DNA of 64,000 nucleotides from Tsuneonella troitsensis (GTDB lineage Bacteria; Pseudomonadota; Alphaproteobacteria; Sphingomonadales; Sphingomonadaceae): the NCBI RefSeq assembly GCF_001441535.1, contig NZ_LMAU01000007.1:85717-149716 (forward strand). The letters are read 5' to 3'. Below the pieces are notes generated by a model, which worked only from the letters and a program-made list of their open reading frames with translations, was not told the origin of the DNA and ran no database searches. Shown here piece after piece: positions 33,254-43,055 of this stretch; within the stretch, counting starts at the first letter, position 1; every line of letters starts with the position of its first letter. The translations under genes and the position numbers were made by a program.

Positions 33254-34029
33254 TGGAGGCCATTAATACACTCTGGTTCGAAGGACCGCTGGGCTACATC
33301 GAGCGCCTCAGCATCGCTTCCGCGATGGCTCAAGGTCATCCCGTGACCGTTTTCTCGTACAAGCCAGAAACCCTCGAAGGCGTGCCGACGGGTGTGGAAG
33401 TTCGAAACGCGGCCGATGTCATGAGCGACAGGAATCGGGTCCTCCTCTTCGACGGGAAGTTCAAGGCGCTGGGATCCGACTTTTTTCGCTATGAGATATT
33501 TGCTCAGCAATTGGGCTATTGGATGGACCTTGATGTTATCCTGCTCGGCCCTCTCGACTTCGCGAGCGACTATGTGTTTGGGTGGGAGCACGACACGTCA
33601 ATAAATGGCGCGATCCTGAAATTGCCCGCCAAGTCAGCCATGCTCGAGGAGTTGCGCAACATACCGGCCACTGACTGGCTACCTCCCTTTTTCGGCCCAC
33701 GACGCACTCTTGGATACTGGTGGACGAAGCTGCGCAAGCGAGAAGTCAAGCTCGAAGACTTGCCTTGGGGTGTGGCGGGTCCGGCGATGATCACCTACCT
33801 GGCTCGCAAGTATGACAAGCTAGAACTCGCTCAGCCACGCCCGGTGTTCTATCCGCTCCCTTACGAGCGCGCTCTCGACCTGTTTGACGATGCGGAGATC
33901 GTGGAGGCAACCTTGGCACCGGAAACCAGAGCCATCCACATGTGGCACTCGCGCCTATCCGAGTGGCATGACCGGCGACCGCCCAAGGGTTCATATATGG
34001 ACAATGCTTGCCGCGCCTTCGACATCTAG
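33253..34029 (+). CDS. DXD-type glycosyltransferase of a capsule/EPS cluster
   Basis: A 258-residue protein. The ATG at 33253 overlaps the upstream stop (TGATG) and is preferred over a GTG 9 bases earlier. The N-terminal INTLWFEGPLGYIERLSIAS opens the fold; KALGSDFFRYEIFAQQLGYW leads to DLDV, the D-x-D motif of the Gly_transf_sug/TcdA-like group. Later come WGVAGPAMITYLARK and AIHMWHSR. It is probably a cytoplasmic hexosyltransferase acting on the repeat unit; the sugar cannot be assigned. Confidence 0.75.
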   Translation: MEAINTLWFEGPLGYIERLSIASAMAQGHPVTVFSYKPETLEGVPTGVEVRNAADVMSDRNRVLLFDGKFKALGSDFFRYEIFAQQLGYWMDLDVILLGPLDFASDYVFGWEHDTSINGAILKLPAKSAMLEELRNIPATDWLPPFFGPRRTLGYWWTKLRKREVKLEDLPWGVAGPAMITYLARKYDKLELAQPRPVFYPLPYERALDLFDDAEIVEATLAPETRAIHMWHSRLSEWHDRRPPKGSYMDNACRAFDI

Positions 34030-34205
34030 GTTGCCCCGATCCATCTCGCAATCGCAGCTCCATTTCGACGCTGGCGCCGCGCAAAATGCGGTCTACCCTT
34101 CGACAATCGGTATGCTGAAATGTCGGGTAATGGGACGACCAGTGAATTTCTTGGGATTTATCGACCGGGGCGCCTAAACGCCGCGTAGCGACAAAGGAGG
34201 CGCAG

Positions 34206-34910
34206 ATGGCCATAGCGAAGGAGAAAGCATGGAATACCTCGATGGAGCAGTTCGGTGATGAGCTGAAAGCGATTGTTGAGAGGTATGACCATGCGGACCT
34301 CCTGGAGCTTGGTGCCGGACGGTGGCCCTCGTTTCGTCTCGACGAGATGCCCTCGAGTATCCGTAGCTATACCGTGAATGACATCAGCGCGGAGGAACTG
34401 GCTCTACTACCGGAAGGCTACGATAAGGCCCGCTTCGACGTGAGCGGCGACGCCTCCGAGTTTGCCAATTCCTATGACGTTGTATTCTCGCGGTTTCTAG
34501 CCGAGCATGTCCCCGACGGAGAGGCAATGCATCGCAATGTCTACAAGGTGCTGCGTCAGGGAGGTCGTGCCTTTCATCTCATTCCTACGCTTTATGCGGT
34601 CCCGTTCCTTGTTAACAAGTATCTGCCGGATTCCATCTCAAGCCGCGTCCTTAAGACTTTCAGCCCTCGCCGCTCGATCAGTCCGAAATTTCCAGCACCC
34701 TATTCTGCTTGCTACGCCAACCCGGACCGAATGATAAAGCTTCTCAAATCAGTCGGTTATCGTGAAGTGACTTTCCGCAATTTCTATGGCCATTTCTACT
34801 ACGAAAAAATTCCGGTCCTGAGAGCTGTGCACGAGAGATTCTCGGAGTTCGCAGCGGACCGTGAATGGAATTTTTTCGGTACCTACGCTTATATTCAGGC
34901 CACGAAATAG
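34206..34910 (+). CDS. SAM-dependent methyltransferase, class I
   Basis: A 234-residue protein with ADLLELGAGRWP (motif I, the SAM-binding E/D-x-G-x-G variant), YTVNDISAEEL (motif II acidic), FDVSGDAS, YDVVFSRFLAEHVPDGEAMH (post-motif) and VLRQGGRAFHLIP (motif III region). It resembles Methyltransf_11 members that methylate sugars in capsule clusters. The ATG at 34206 follows AAAGGAGGCGCAG, a strong ribosome site. It probably decorates the EPS. Confidence 0.8.
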   Translation: MAIAKEKAWNTSMEQFGDELKAIVERYDHADLLELGAGRWPSFRLDEMPSSIRSYTVNDISAEELALLPEGYDKARFDVSGDASEFANSYDVVFSRFLAEHVPDGEAMHRNVYKVLRQGGRAFHLIPTLYAVPFLVNKYLPDSISSRVLKTFSPRRSISPKFPAPYSACYANPDRMIKLLKSVGYREVTFRNFYGHFYYEKIPVLRAVHERFSEFAADREWNFFGTYAYIQATK

Positions 34911-34933
34911 GCCCATAGCCTCGCATTTTTCTC

Positions 34934-36337
34934 ATGGGATCTCCCGTGCCCCGCGCACATATTGCACAGCTTGTCAGTTCTTTGCGATCGCGTCCCATTG
35001 CCGGTCAAGTCGGATGGGTGATTGTGCCCTTTGGCCTGCAGCAGATAATTCGCCTGGCGACGCAAATCGTACTTGCTCGGCTTCTGGCCCCCGAGATGTT
35101 CGGCTTGATGCTCTTGGTGAATGCCCTCCGCACTGGCGTCGAGCTACTATCCGACATCGGTATAGGTCAGAGTGTCGTTCGCTCACCTAACGGGGATGCG
35201 CGGGATTTCCTGCGTGTGGCCTGGACACTCCAGGTGTTGCGGGGCGCTCTTCTCAGCATAACCGTCTTCGCTCTCGCTTGGCCAATCGCCAGCCTTTACG
35301 ATCAGCCCGACCTCCTCCCGATCCTGTTCGTCATAAGTCCAATTTTCCTTATTTCAGGTCTTCTATCGCCTTCGCTCTTTACGATGCAGCGCCATTTGAT
35401 GTTGAAACGGCGTGCGGCTTACGACTTTGCCAGCTTGATCTTTCAGTGCGTTTGTACGATCGCGTTGGCAGCAGTAATGCAGAGCGTTTGGGCCCTGGTC
35501 TGGGGCTTGCTTCTAAGCACGATCTTCACGACAGTACTCAGCTATGCTTTTGGTGGCGGCAAGTACTCACGCCTGGCGTGGAGTCGACAGCATGCCACAG
35601 AAATTCTTCATTTTGGGAAGTGGATATTTCTTTCTACGGCGATTTACTATGCAGCCACCAGCTTTGACCGCATGTATTTCGTCGGAGTTCTTTCCCTGGC
35701 GCTTGCAGGCGTTTTCGGTGTTGCGCGAACTTTCTCCGACATGCTCGGCGCGCTGGCTCAGCGCGCCGGTTCATATCTTGTATTTCCCAAGATAGCCGCA
35801 CTGAGGGAGCGTCGCAGTCAAGCCGCACCGCGTCTTCGTATCGCCCGCCGCAACACGCTTGCTCTGGTCGCTGTCGTCACCGGGATTGGTATGGCTGTTT
35901 CCGACGAGTTTATTTTCATCGCATACGACGCCCGTTATCATGCTGCGGCCTTTATAATCCCTGTTTTGCTCTTCGGAGTGTGGTTCAGCATATTGTCTTC
36001 GTTCGCAGATGCTATGCTGATGGGATGCGGCCGCCCGGCGCCGGGCGCCTGGTCAAATGGGGCGAAATTCGCAGTAATGCTTGTCGGCCTTCCTTTTGCC
36101 CTTGCTTCCGGGAGCATGGTCGAGGCGCTAGCCGTTTTGGTGCTCGCCGAAGCAGTACGTTGGCTGGTTTTAACCTGGTCATCGCATGACGAAGGCTTCG
36201 CGCGTCTGAGCGACGATATCTACCTGACGGTGGGGGTTCTCGCTGTCGCAATTATTGCCAAGCTGTTGCTGGGATCTGCAGGCGTCGTTCCCACTCCCGC
36301 CGAATGGTGGCATTCTCGTAGCCTTCTACATGGTTAG
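34934..36337 (+). CDS. Polysaccharide flippase (Wzx family)
   Basis: A 467-residue protein with 12-14 hydrophobic helices and the Wzx/PST plan: N-terminal GLQQIIRLATQIVLARLLAP, GIGQSVVRSPNG and later hydrophobic pairs. It would flip the undecaprenol-linked unit across the inner membrane. It lies 24 bases after the methyltransferase and its stop overlaps the next gene's ATG by 8 bases. It begins a coupled run of five genes to 40571. Confidence 0.85.
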   Translation: MGSPVPRAHIAQLVSSLRSRPIAGQVGWVIVPFGLQQIIRLATQIVLARLLAPEMFGLMLLVNALRTGVELLSDIGIGQSVVRSPNGDARDFLRVAWTLQVLRGALLSITVFALAWPIASLYDQPDLLPILFVISPIFLISGLLSPSLFTMQRHLMLKRRAAYDFASLIFQCVCTIALAAVMQSVWALVWGLLLSTIFTTVLSYAFGGGKYSRLAWSRQHATEILHFGKWIFLSTAIYYAATSFDRMYFVGVLSLALAGVFGVARTFSDMLGALAQRAGSYLVFPKIAALRERRSQAAPRLRIARRNTLALVAVVTGIGMAVSDEFIFIAYDARYHAAAFIIPVLLFGVWFSILSSFADAMLMGCGRPAPGAWSNGAKFAVMLVGLPFALASGSMVEALAVLVLAEAVRWLVLTWSSHDEGFARLSDDIYLTVGVLAVAIIAKLLLGSAGVVPTPAEWWHSRSLLHG

Positions 36338-37304
36338 ACATCCACCCACCACTGCAGTAGTTGTCATCGGCCGCAACGAGGGCGAGCGCCTGGTTCGCTG
36401 CCTTCAATCGTTGCAGCGAACGGGCTGTCCCGTCATTTATGTCGACAGCTCCTCTACCGACGGCAGCGTCGAGACGGCCTCAGCTATGGGGGCGAGGATA
36501 ATTCGGCTTGACCTCGAGCGCCCCTTTACAGCTGCCCGCGCCCGGGCCGAGGGTGTTGCGGAGCTTGTGGCTCACTCCCCCCCCCTTGAAAATGTGATGT
36601 TTATTGATGGTGATTGCGAACTTGAGGAAGGCTTTCTGGATTCTGCCGAGCGGTTCCTCTTGGAAAATAGTGAGTGGGGAGCGGTATGCGGGCGCCGCCG
36701 CGAGCGATTTCCTGAGGCATCCGTCTACAACCGCATAATTGACCGTGAATGGGATACCCCGATTGGCGAGGCCGAGGCATGCGGGGGAGATGCACTTTTT
36801 CGCTTCGTTGCCTATCACGATGCTGGCGGCTTCAATCCGGAGATGATTGCTGGCGAAGAGCCCGAGCTTTGTGCGCGGTTACGAAGCAGAGGCTGGAAGG
36901 TCATGCGCCTCGACGTTCCAATGACAGTACACGACGCCGCAATGTACCGATTCTCACAATGGTGGCGCCGCGCAATCCGCAGCGGGATGGGATATGCACA
37001 AGCCTGGAACAAGACCCGAAGCCAGCGCGAGGGACGATTATACGTGCGCGAGTTAGCGCGTGCCATAGCCTGGGCTGGCGTACTGCCATCTATCGCGATC
37101 ATTCTCGCGGTCGCGTCCACGCCTTGGTTGTTGCTCATGTGGCCAGCGCTGGTGCTACTTCAGTACCTGCGGCTGGTGCGTCGCGACGGAGCTTTTTCAG
37201 GCTTTCTTTCAATCGCTGGAAAGTATGCCGAGTTGGTGGGCATCCTCAGGTACATGCTGCGCTCGCAGCAGCAGTCGCAACAGACGCCGGTCACCTACAA
37301 ATGA
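36330..37304 (+). CDS. Family 2 glycosyltransferase with C-terminal membrane segments
   Basis: A 324-residue protein; the ATG at 36330 (MVRHPPTT) overlaps the flippase stop. The GT-A domain has AVVVIGRNEGERLVRCLQSL, VIYVDSSSTDGS and the D-x-D motif in VMFIDGDCELEEG, with GGFNPEMIAGEEPELCARLR in the acceptor region. The C-terminal third has one or two hydrophobic helices (about 250-285). A nine-C tract at 36577-36585, in the codons for HSPPLENV, could slip during replication. It ends with a 4-base overlap (ATGA) with the next gene. Confidence 0.85.
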   Translation: MVRHPPTTAVVVIGRNEGERLVRCLQSLQRTGCPVIYVDSSSTDGSVETASAMGARIIRLDLERPFTAARARAEGVAELVAHSPPLENVMFIDGDCELEEGFLDSAERFLLENSEWGAVCGRRRERFPEASVYNRIIDREWDTPIGEAEACGGDALFRFVAYHDAGGFNPEMIAGEEPELCARLRSRGWKVMRLDVPMTVHDAAMYRFSQWWRRAIRSGMGYAQAWNKTRSQREGRLYVRELARAIAWAGVLPSIAIILAVASTPWLLLMWPALVLLQYLRLVRRDGAFSGFLSIAGKYAELVGILRYMLRSQQQSQQTPVTYK

Positions 37305-38560
37305 ACGAAGGGCTGTCCTCCAGCACCGGAAGCTGGCCGCCGGTTGGCTATGTCGTAACCCACTATCCCAAGCTGGCCCAGACGTTCATTGCCAACGAAA
37401 TTCTCGCAGTCGAGAATGCTGGACTCCCGATCCGCATTTTCGCGATGAACCCCCCAGATGCAGTGGAGCGAAATTATCCTGATGCCGCGTCCAGCATCGC
37501 CCGAACCACTTACCTCAAACCCGCGATCTGGGCTGGCATCCGAGCTCTCCTGACGCAATCGCTGCGTCATCCTGTCGGTATGAGCCGTGTTTGGCAAAAA
37601 GCGCTGGCAAGTGGGGGTGGATCACCATCGAGGACTATGCGCCGGCTGTCACATCTGGCGCAGGCAGCGTTAGTCTCGCGGCACGCCCTGCGCGATGGCA
37701 TTACACGGCTCCATGCTCATTTCGGGCTCGCCCCCGCTACGATCAGCTGGCTAGCCGCGGACATCATGCGCGCTTCCGGCAGTAGCGAGGCGACTTTCAG
37801 CTTCACGGTTCATGGATTTCACGACTTCACCGACCAGGCCGAGAGCCGTCTCGATCTCAAGGCCGAAGACGCAGCGCTGGTTATATGCATCAGCGATTTC
37901 ACGCGTTCTCAACTCTGCCTCGTTTCCCCACCGAAGCTGTGGCCGAAGTTCCGTGTCGTGCGCTGCGGCATCGATTCCGAAGCGCTTCCCTACCGTGACC
38001 CACCACCTTTGAGCTCCGAGCCCCGCCTGGTAGCGATCGGGAGGCTTTCTTCCGAGAAAGGATATGGAATTCTGCTGGAGGCCCTTGTGAAGGTTCGCAG
38101 GGCAGGAATAAATGCAAGCCTGCAAATAATTGGAGACGGGCCCGAGCGCGCATGGCTTGAAACACGGATTGCCGCACTGGAACTGGACGGAATTGCTTCT
38201 CTTGCTGGAGAATTGGAGCCACGTGAAGTCAAGCGCGAGCTTGCAGACAGCGACGTGTTTGTCATGGCATCTTTCAGCGAGGGCTTGCCGATCTCGATAA
38301 TGGAAGCAATGGCGATCGGCGTTCCTGTTGTTACCACATGGATCGCTGGAATCCCGGAACTGGCCAGTAACGGCGAGACTGCCTTGACGGCAGCTCCGGC
38401 TGATCCTGATGGTCTCGCCCATGCGATCATGTCGCTGCTTGGTGAAGAGTCGCGCCGCCTGACGCTTGCTCGCGCGGCCCGGGCGCGGGTAGAAGTCCAG
38501 CACGATCTGGCTCGAACCGGTGAGGCGTTGGCTCACCTATTCGAGTTGCGAGACGCCTGA
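37301..38560 (+). CDS. Family 4 glycosyltransferase (GT-B)
   Basis: A 419-residue protein starting at ATG 37301; upstream in-frame sequence lies inside the previous gene and is not coding in this frame. The N-terminal Rossmann domain (VGYVVTHYPKLAQTFIANEI) is followed by HAHFGLAPAT. The GT4 domain has AIGRLSSEKGYGILLEAL, IIGDGPERAWLE and the E-x7-E motif in SFSEGLPISIMEAMAIGVP. It would transfer a sugar with retention of configuration in the cytoplasm. It overlaps the next gene's start by one base. Confidence 0.9.
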   Translation: MNEGLSSSTGSWPPVGYVVTHYPKLAQTFIANEILAVENAGLPIRIFAMNPPDAVERNYPDAASSIARTTYLKPAIWAGIRALLTQSLRHPVGMSRVWQKALASGGGSPSRTMRRLSHLAQAALVSRHALRDGITRLHAHFGLAPATISWLAADIMRASGSSEATFSFTVHGFHDFTDQAESRLDLKAEDAALVICISDFTRSQLCLVSPPKLWPKFRVVRCGIDSEALPYRDPPPLSSEPRLVAIGRLSSEKGYGILLEALVKVRRAGINASLQIIGDGPERAWLETRIAALELDGIASLAGELEPREVKRELADSDVFVMASFSEGLPISIMEAMAIGVPVVTTWIAGIPELASNGETALTAAPADPDGLAHAIMSLLGEESRRLTLARAARARVEVQHDLARTGEALAHLFELRDA

Positions 38561-39618
38561 TGACGTGCTCACCTTTACGGACGGCCGTGATCGGCTGCGG
38601 TGCCATCGCATATGAACACCTGCCATTCCTCGCTCGGTCACCCTCAGCCCTGCCCGTCGCCCTGTGCGATCAGTCACCCGCGATGATGGCGGCGGCCGCG
38701 GCCGCCTTCGATTTGAAGGTCAACCTCTACGCGAACGCGGAGGAGATGCTTCTGGCGGAGAGGCCTGATGTCGTTCATGTGCTCACACCGCCTCAGACAC
38801 ATAGCCGCCTGGTGCGCGCAGCCCTCGACACCGATGCGCACGTTATCTGCGAAAAGCCGATGACGGGTTCGGCCGACGAAACGGCCGCATTGATCGAGGC
38901 CGCTCGGAACGCGGGAAAGCTACTTGTCGAAAGCAGGAACCTTTTATTCAATGACAGTATCATCGACCTCCGCGCCAGGATTCAGGCAGGAGCGCTGGGC
39001 GACGTGCGCGAATGTGATATCCTTCTGAGCCTTGATTTCCTGGCCGGCCCGTTCGGCGATCTCAATCTCAATGGGCCCAGCACCGGCCTTCCCGGCGGAG
39101 CGGTGCAGGACTTCCTCCCTCATCTTGTCTACCTTTTTCAGGCGCTGACGGGCTCGGAGGCCGCAGACTCTGTAATGGGAGAATACATCAACCGCAGCGG
39201 CAACCGGAGAGCGGGTTTCGATTTCTGCGACGTTCTGGTGCGCAGCGGACCAACGAGGGGACGGCTGCGGGTTGCAGCGGACGTAGAGCCAAGTGCGTTC
39301 CGAATTGCAGTACGGGGTACTCTGGCCAGCATCGAGACAGATCTCTACAATCCCTATATTCGCCTGGAGGGTCCACCTTACGTCGGCAAGACATATGCGC
39401 TTGGCCAGATCCGAGGCGGATTTGGACTGGTAAAGTCAGGGGCGGACAATCTTCGCAACAAGGTCCGTCAGCATGGTACGATGCACGGTATGCCGCGCAT
39501 GCTTGAGGCAATTTACACTGCAATTCGAGAAGGAAATGAGCCGCCGATCACTGCTCGCGAAATGATGGCAACAGCCGAGTTGACCGATCAAATTGTTGCG
39601 CTTGGCCAGCGGCCATGA
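38560..39618 (+). CDS. Gfo/Idh/MocA-family sugar-nucleotide oxidoreductase
   Basis: A 352-residue NAD(P)-dependent enzyme: Rossmann motif VIGCGAIAYEHL, then DVVHVLTPPQTHSRLV and the conserved VICEKPMTGSADETAAL (E-K-P). The C-terminal domain is an alpha/beta substrate domain. Members oxidise or reduce sugars or UDP-sugars in capsule synthesis. The catalytic Lys is in the EKP motif. The precise substrate is unknown. It overlaps both neighbours and is paired with an SDR epimerase. Confidence 0.85.
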   Translation: MTCSPLRTAVIGCGAIAYEHLPFLARSPSALPVALCDQSPAMMAAAAAAFDLKVNLYANAEEMLLAERPDVVHVLTPPQTHSRLVRAALDTDAHVICEKPMTGSADETAALIEAARNAGKLLVESRNLLFNDSIIDLRARIQAGALGDVRECDILLSLDFLAGPFGDLNLNGPSTGLPGGAVQDFLPHLVYLFQALTGSEAADSVMGEYINRSGNRRAGFDFCDVLVRSGPTRGRLRVAADVEPSAFRIAVRGTLASIETDLYNPYIRLEGPPYVGKTYALGQIRGGFGLVKSGADNLRNKVRQHGTMHGMPRMLEAIYTAIREGNEPPITAREMMATAELTDQIVALGQRP

Positions 39619-40571
39619 AGGTCTTCCTAACCGGCGCTGGTGGGTTCCTTGGCAGCGCAATTACAAATGCCGCGGCAGCGAGTGGACATTCGGTCCTCGC
39701 ATTGTACCGGCCATGCTCTCGGATTGAGCCTCCTTCCGAGCTGGTCGAACCCGTCAAGGGTGACCTGCGCCAGCGGGGCGATTGGACCGAAAAACTGGCC
39801 GAAGCAAACTGCGTTGTACATTGCGCAGCCGCCGCATCGGGCGACCTCGCAACGCAACTGACGGGTACTGTGCTGGCGACCGAGAACCTTCTGGCGGCGT
39901 TGCCTGAAGGTCTTCAGCGCTTCGTTCATATCTCAAGCTTTTCCGTCTACGACTTCAGCGCTCCTGGACCGTTCGGCAGGCTTGATGAGGAAAGTGTGCT
40001 CGAGCCGCACCCCCTTCGGCGAGACGCATATACGCAAACCAAGCTGATACAGGAGCGGATGATCCGCGCGCATTGCAACGCGAAGGATATTCCCCTCGTC
40101 GTGCTTCGGCCCGGTGCAATTTACCGAACTGCTGCTGACTGGGACTATGGGCGGGCTCTTCGGGCAGGTCCATTTGATCTCATATTTGGCCCGCTAAGCT
40201 CAATGCGACTCGTCCATGTCGATGACTGCGCGAGCGCGGTGATCGCGGCGATCGATGCGCCCCTTGAACGCGAGTTGGTAATCAACATCGTTGGCAGCAA
40301 GCCGATCACCTACTGGGGTCTTTACCGAAGAGCTCGCCAATCAGGCGAAATGCTCGGCATCCCGATACCTGTTCCGTACATGCTGGTTCGTATGCTGGGA
40401 GGCGCCGCGTGGGTGGCTAGTCGTGTTTTCTTCGAGGGACGGGCGCGTCTCCCGGAATGGCTGGATCTCCCGCGTCAGGAAGCCCGGTGGCGCTCTTTGT
40501 CCTATAGCAACCGTAGAGCTAGGGCGGAGTTGGGTTGGCACCCGGATCGTGATTGCGCGATCGCGGACTAG
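39615..40571 (+). CDS. NAD-dependent epimerase/dehydratase (extended SDR)
   Basis: A 318-residue protein with FLTGAGGFLGSAI (G-x-x-G-x-x-G), VVHCAAAASGD, VHISSFSVYDF (catalytic Ser) and YTQTKLIQE (Y-x-x-x-K). It acts on a nucleotide sugar or lipid-linked sugar; possible outcomes are epimerisation, 4,6-dehydration or 4-reduction. It is last of the coupled run beginning with the flippase and converges with wecG. Confidence 0.85.
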   Translation: MKVFLTGAGGFLGSAITNAAAASGHSVLALYRPCSRIEPPSELVEPVKGDLRQRGDWTEKLAEANCVVHCAAAASGDLATQLTGTVLATENLLAALPEGLQRFVHISSFSVYDFSAPGPFGRLDEESVLEPHPLRRDAYTQTKLIQERMIRAHCNAKDIPLVVLRPGAIYRTAADWDYGRALRAGPFDLIFGPLSSMRLVHVDDCASAVIAAIDAPLERELVINIVGSKPITYWGLYRRARQSGEMLGIPIPVPYMLVRMLGGAAWVASRVFFEGRARLPEWLDLPRQEARWRSLSYSNRRARAELGWHPDRDCAIAD

Positions 40572-40646
40572 GTGTTCTGCGGCCTTACCTCTTCGCGGTG
40601 CGGGCGGCACGGGGTCATTTCTCATCCCCAAAAGTACCGGCTGGCG

Positions 40647-41408
40647 TTACCGGGTCCCGCGATGCCTCCACCATATCGCAAATATTCTCGGGCCTTCCAC
40701 AAGGTAGCGCCGCCACAACCGGCCCGGTTCGCTGACAAGACGGAATAGCCATTCCAGTCCTGCGCGTTGCATCCAGGCTGGCGCACGCCGCTTCTGCCCA
40801 CTCAGGAACTCGACGGATGCACCAATGCACAGTGCCACACCGCGCGCTCGCCCGCGACTGGCAATCGTAAGGGCGACCATCTCGCTCTGCGGCGCGCCGA
40901 TGGCCAGGAGGACAATGTCGGCTCTGGCCTCCTCGACAAATTTGGCAATCTCAATCTGCGCTCCAGCACTATCGCGCACGCCCATGGGGGGCTCCATGTG
41001 ATGGACCTCGTGTCGAGGCATTGCGGAAGCGATCCACCCCGCTTCGCGAGGTGTCCCTCCAATTAGGGCGATCGACCCGCATATGCCCCCAAGATCCTCG
41101 ACCAGCCTTTGAACGACATCGCTACCAGGTACTGCAGGTAGACGAACGCCCGAGAGTCGCGCCAGTCGCTGCAGCACCCGGCTATCGTTGAGGCACAGAT
41201 CGCAATTGGCCACTGCCTTCCGATAAGCCAAACGCCACGGCTCGTTGCCATCCTTCCAATACATGACGACATGGTCGACGTTCGGAGTGACCACGTAGGA
41301 AAACGTATCCCTTGTAGCGGCTTTCGAAATCCACTCGAGCGCTTGCTCAATGCCGCAGTGGGCAAATCGAATACCAAGAAGCTCTCGTGTGTCGCTCATC
41401 CAGCGCAT
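40647..41408 (-). CDS. WecG/TagA/CpsF-family glycosyltransferase
   Basis: A 253-residue protein. The ATG at 41408 (MRWMSDTREL) is preferred because GGAG lies upstream and it overlaps the TPR gene stop (TGATG). Motifs are GIRFAHCGIEQALEWI, YVVTPNVDHVVMYW, LPAVPGSDVV, IALIGGTPREA and LLAIGAPQSEMVA. WecG enzymes add N-acetyl-mannosaminuronate or similar residues to undecaprenyl-linked sugars. It probably adds an early residue of the repeat unit at the membrane. Confidence 0.88.
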   Translation of the reverse strand: MRWMSDTRELLGIRFAHCGIEQALEWISKAATRDTFSYVVTPNVDHVVMYWKDGNEPWRLAYRKAVANCDLCLNDSRVLQRLARLSGVRLPAVPGSDVVQRLVEDLGGICGSIALIGGTPREAGWIASAMPRHEVHHMEPPMGVRDSAGAQIEIAKFVEEARADIVLLAIGAPQSEMVALTIASRGRARGVALCIGASVEFLSGQKRRAPAWMQRAGLEWLFRLVSEPGRLWRRYLVEGPRIFAIWWRHRGTR

Positions 41409-42991
41409 CAGCTCCACGTTCGTCCGAACAAGTGGTCCGAACGCCGCACGCCGGGCAATGGATCGAGCGCGTATTGCGATTCTGAGCGCACCAGTCCGCT
41501 GTTTGCCGTCTGCGCGCAAGTCCTGTCGTCGATTTTCTGGCAAACGACGCTGTATACCTTCCAGGTAGAGCTTCGAGACGGCGCCACCTTGCTGAGCCGA
41601 CGTACAGCCGAAAGCGCAGCGTCTTCCCGACCCCGCTTCAAAAGCCAGCCTGCGAATGCCTCGGTTAACATCGGGTCCTGTGGATGCGCATCGATGCCTT
41701 CGCGGTAAACACGTTCAGTCGCGGCCGGACGGCCAAGCTTGGTATACGCTGTTGCCAGTTGAACGTATCCATCGCGTCGGTCGCGGCATTGGGTGGCAAG
41801 AAGCTGTGACGTCACTATCGCCTGTTTCGGATTGCCCTTGGCAATATGCCATTCGGAAAGGGCCGAGAGGGCATCGCAATTGGTCTTGTCTCTACTGAGA
41901 ATTTGCAGGGCCAGATCAGGACCCTCAGCCGATCCCCGGGCAACATGCAAACGGGCTATGAAACCCATGAACCTGGCATCAGGTGCTTCTCGAATTAGCG
42001 CATCCGCAGCTGATGGATCCTCTAGGAAATAGTACCTGGCGGCCGCCAGGCGGGCCTCGGCGAGTGGGCTGGTTGATAGCCTTTGTAAATCGCCAGGTCG
42101 AAGCGGGGTCCGATCATATTCCTCCCAAAGATCAACGAGGCGAGACATCTTGGCGGCATCGCCGCCGAAGCGCTCAATGAAGGTAGCAGAGTTTTGACGC
42201 GCCCGATCGACATCGCCGGATTTGTAGAGTGTGTTGATCTGGTCAAGCGCGAGATCAACGCTATCCGGGTTGGCCTGTACGAGCAGCGCAAACTGCTCGA
42301 GCATGAGGGGGACATTCGCCGATGCTCTAGCATTTTCCAGTAACGCGGCGGCAATCCACTGATTGTTTCCAAAGGTCTCGATCGCGCCATCGAGTAGGTC
42401 GAACGACTCATCAGTACGACCCGTCAAGAATAGTCCGCGCGCCTTGAGCACAATTCCACGCGAGTCACCCGGATGCGCCGCAAGCAACTGCTCGGCAGCG
42501 TCGATCGCTTCATCGAACCGTTTTTCATCGATTAGCAGGATGCCCTGGCTGAGCAGCGCCACGGGCTGACCGGGATCAATCGCCAGCGCGCGCTTGATCG
42601 CATCACGCGCGACATCGCGTTCATTTACAGACACGCCGGTCTGCGCAACCGCCGATAGAGCTTCAAGATTGCGTGGGTCGAAGGCGAGCACCGTGCGGTA
42701 CGCATCAAATGCCGCCCGCACATCTCCCATCTGAAATTTGATGCGAGCGTCGAGGAGCAGGATGTCGACCTGATCATCCCTGTATGCAAGCGCGCGAGCG
42801 ACCGATGTCCGGGCCGCGGCGTAATCGCCGGACTCAAGCTGCGATCGCGCGTTCTCTGCCTCGCGCTGAGCGTTCTCAAGCGAATTCGAGCATCCGCCAA
42901 GAATCATGCTCAGCGCGCAGATGAGTGCGAAGAGACTGTCTCTTAATGAGATGGTGGCACACGCTTGGGTTTGGAAGGCGTGCAATCGCAT
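41408..42991 (-). CDS. TPR-repeat lipoprotein of the EPS/exosortase system
   Basis: The ATG at 42991 (MRLHAFQTQ) gives 527 residues; a TTG at 43027 would add 12. A lipoprotein-like signal ends in SMILGGCSN. The rest is a helical TPR array of about 12 repeats (for example LEALSAVAQTGVSVNERDVA and PGQPVALLSQGILLIDEKRF). It matches the PEP-CTERM-associated TPR lipoprotein (PrsT-like) found beside exosortase-linked EPS genes. It is divergent from the Wza-like gene and coupled to wecG. It is likely a periplasmic or outer-membrane scaffold for export. Confidence 0.82.
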   Translation of the reverse strand: MRLHAFQTQACATISLRDSLFALICALSMILGGCSNSLENAQREAENARSQLESGDYAAARTSVARALAYRDDQVDILLLDARIKFQMGDVRAAFDAYRTVLAFDPRNLEALSAVAQTGVSVNERDVARDAIKRALAIDPGQPVALLSQGILLIDEKRFDEAIDAAEQLLAAHPGDSRGIVLKARGLFLTGRTDESFDLLDGAIETFGNNQWIAAALLENARASANVPLMLEQFALLVQANPDSVDLALDQINTLYKSGDVDRARQNSATFIERFGGDAAKMSRLVDLWEEYDRTPLRPGDLQRLSTSPLAEARLAAARYYFLEDPSAADALIREAPDARFMGFIARLHVARGSAEGPDLALQILSRDKTNCDALSALSEWHIAKGNPKQAIVTSQLLATQCRDRRDGYVQLATAYTKLGRPAATERVYREGIDAHPQDPMLTEAFAGWLLKRGREDAALSAVRRLSKVAPSRSSTWKVYSVVCQKIDDRTCAQTANSGLVRSESQYALDPLPGVRRSDHLFGRTWS

Positions 42992-43055
42992 GGTAAGCGC
43001 GTTAGGCAACCCGTAACCCAGAGCCAAGACGGTTCTACCTTTGGAAAAGTCATTT

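Noticed and set aside
36749..37300. N-terminal extension of the GT4 gene starting at 36749
   Set aside because: It overlaps the GT2 gene in another frame and is rich in Arg/Cys/Ser shadow sequence. The ATG at 37301 overlaps the GT2 stop and begins the real GT4 fold.
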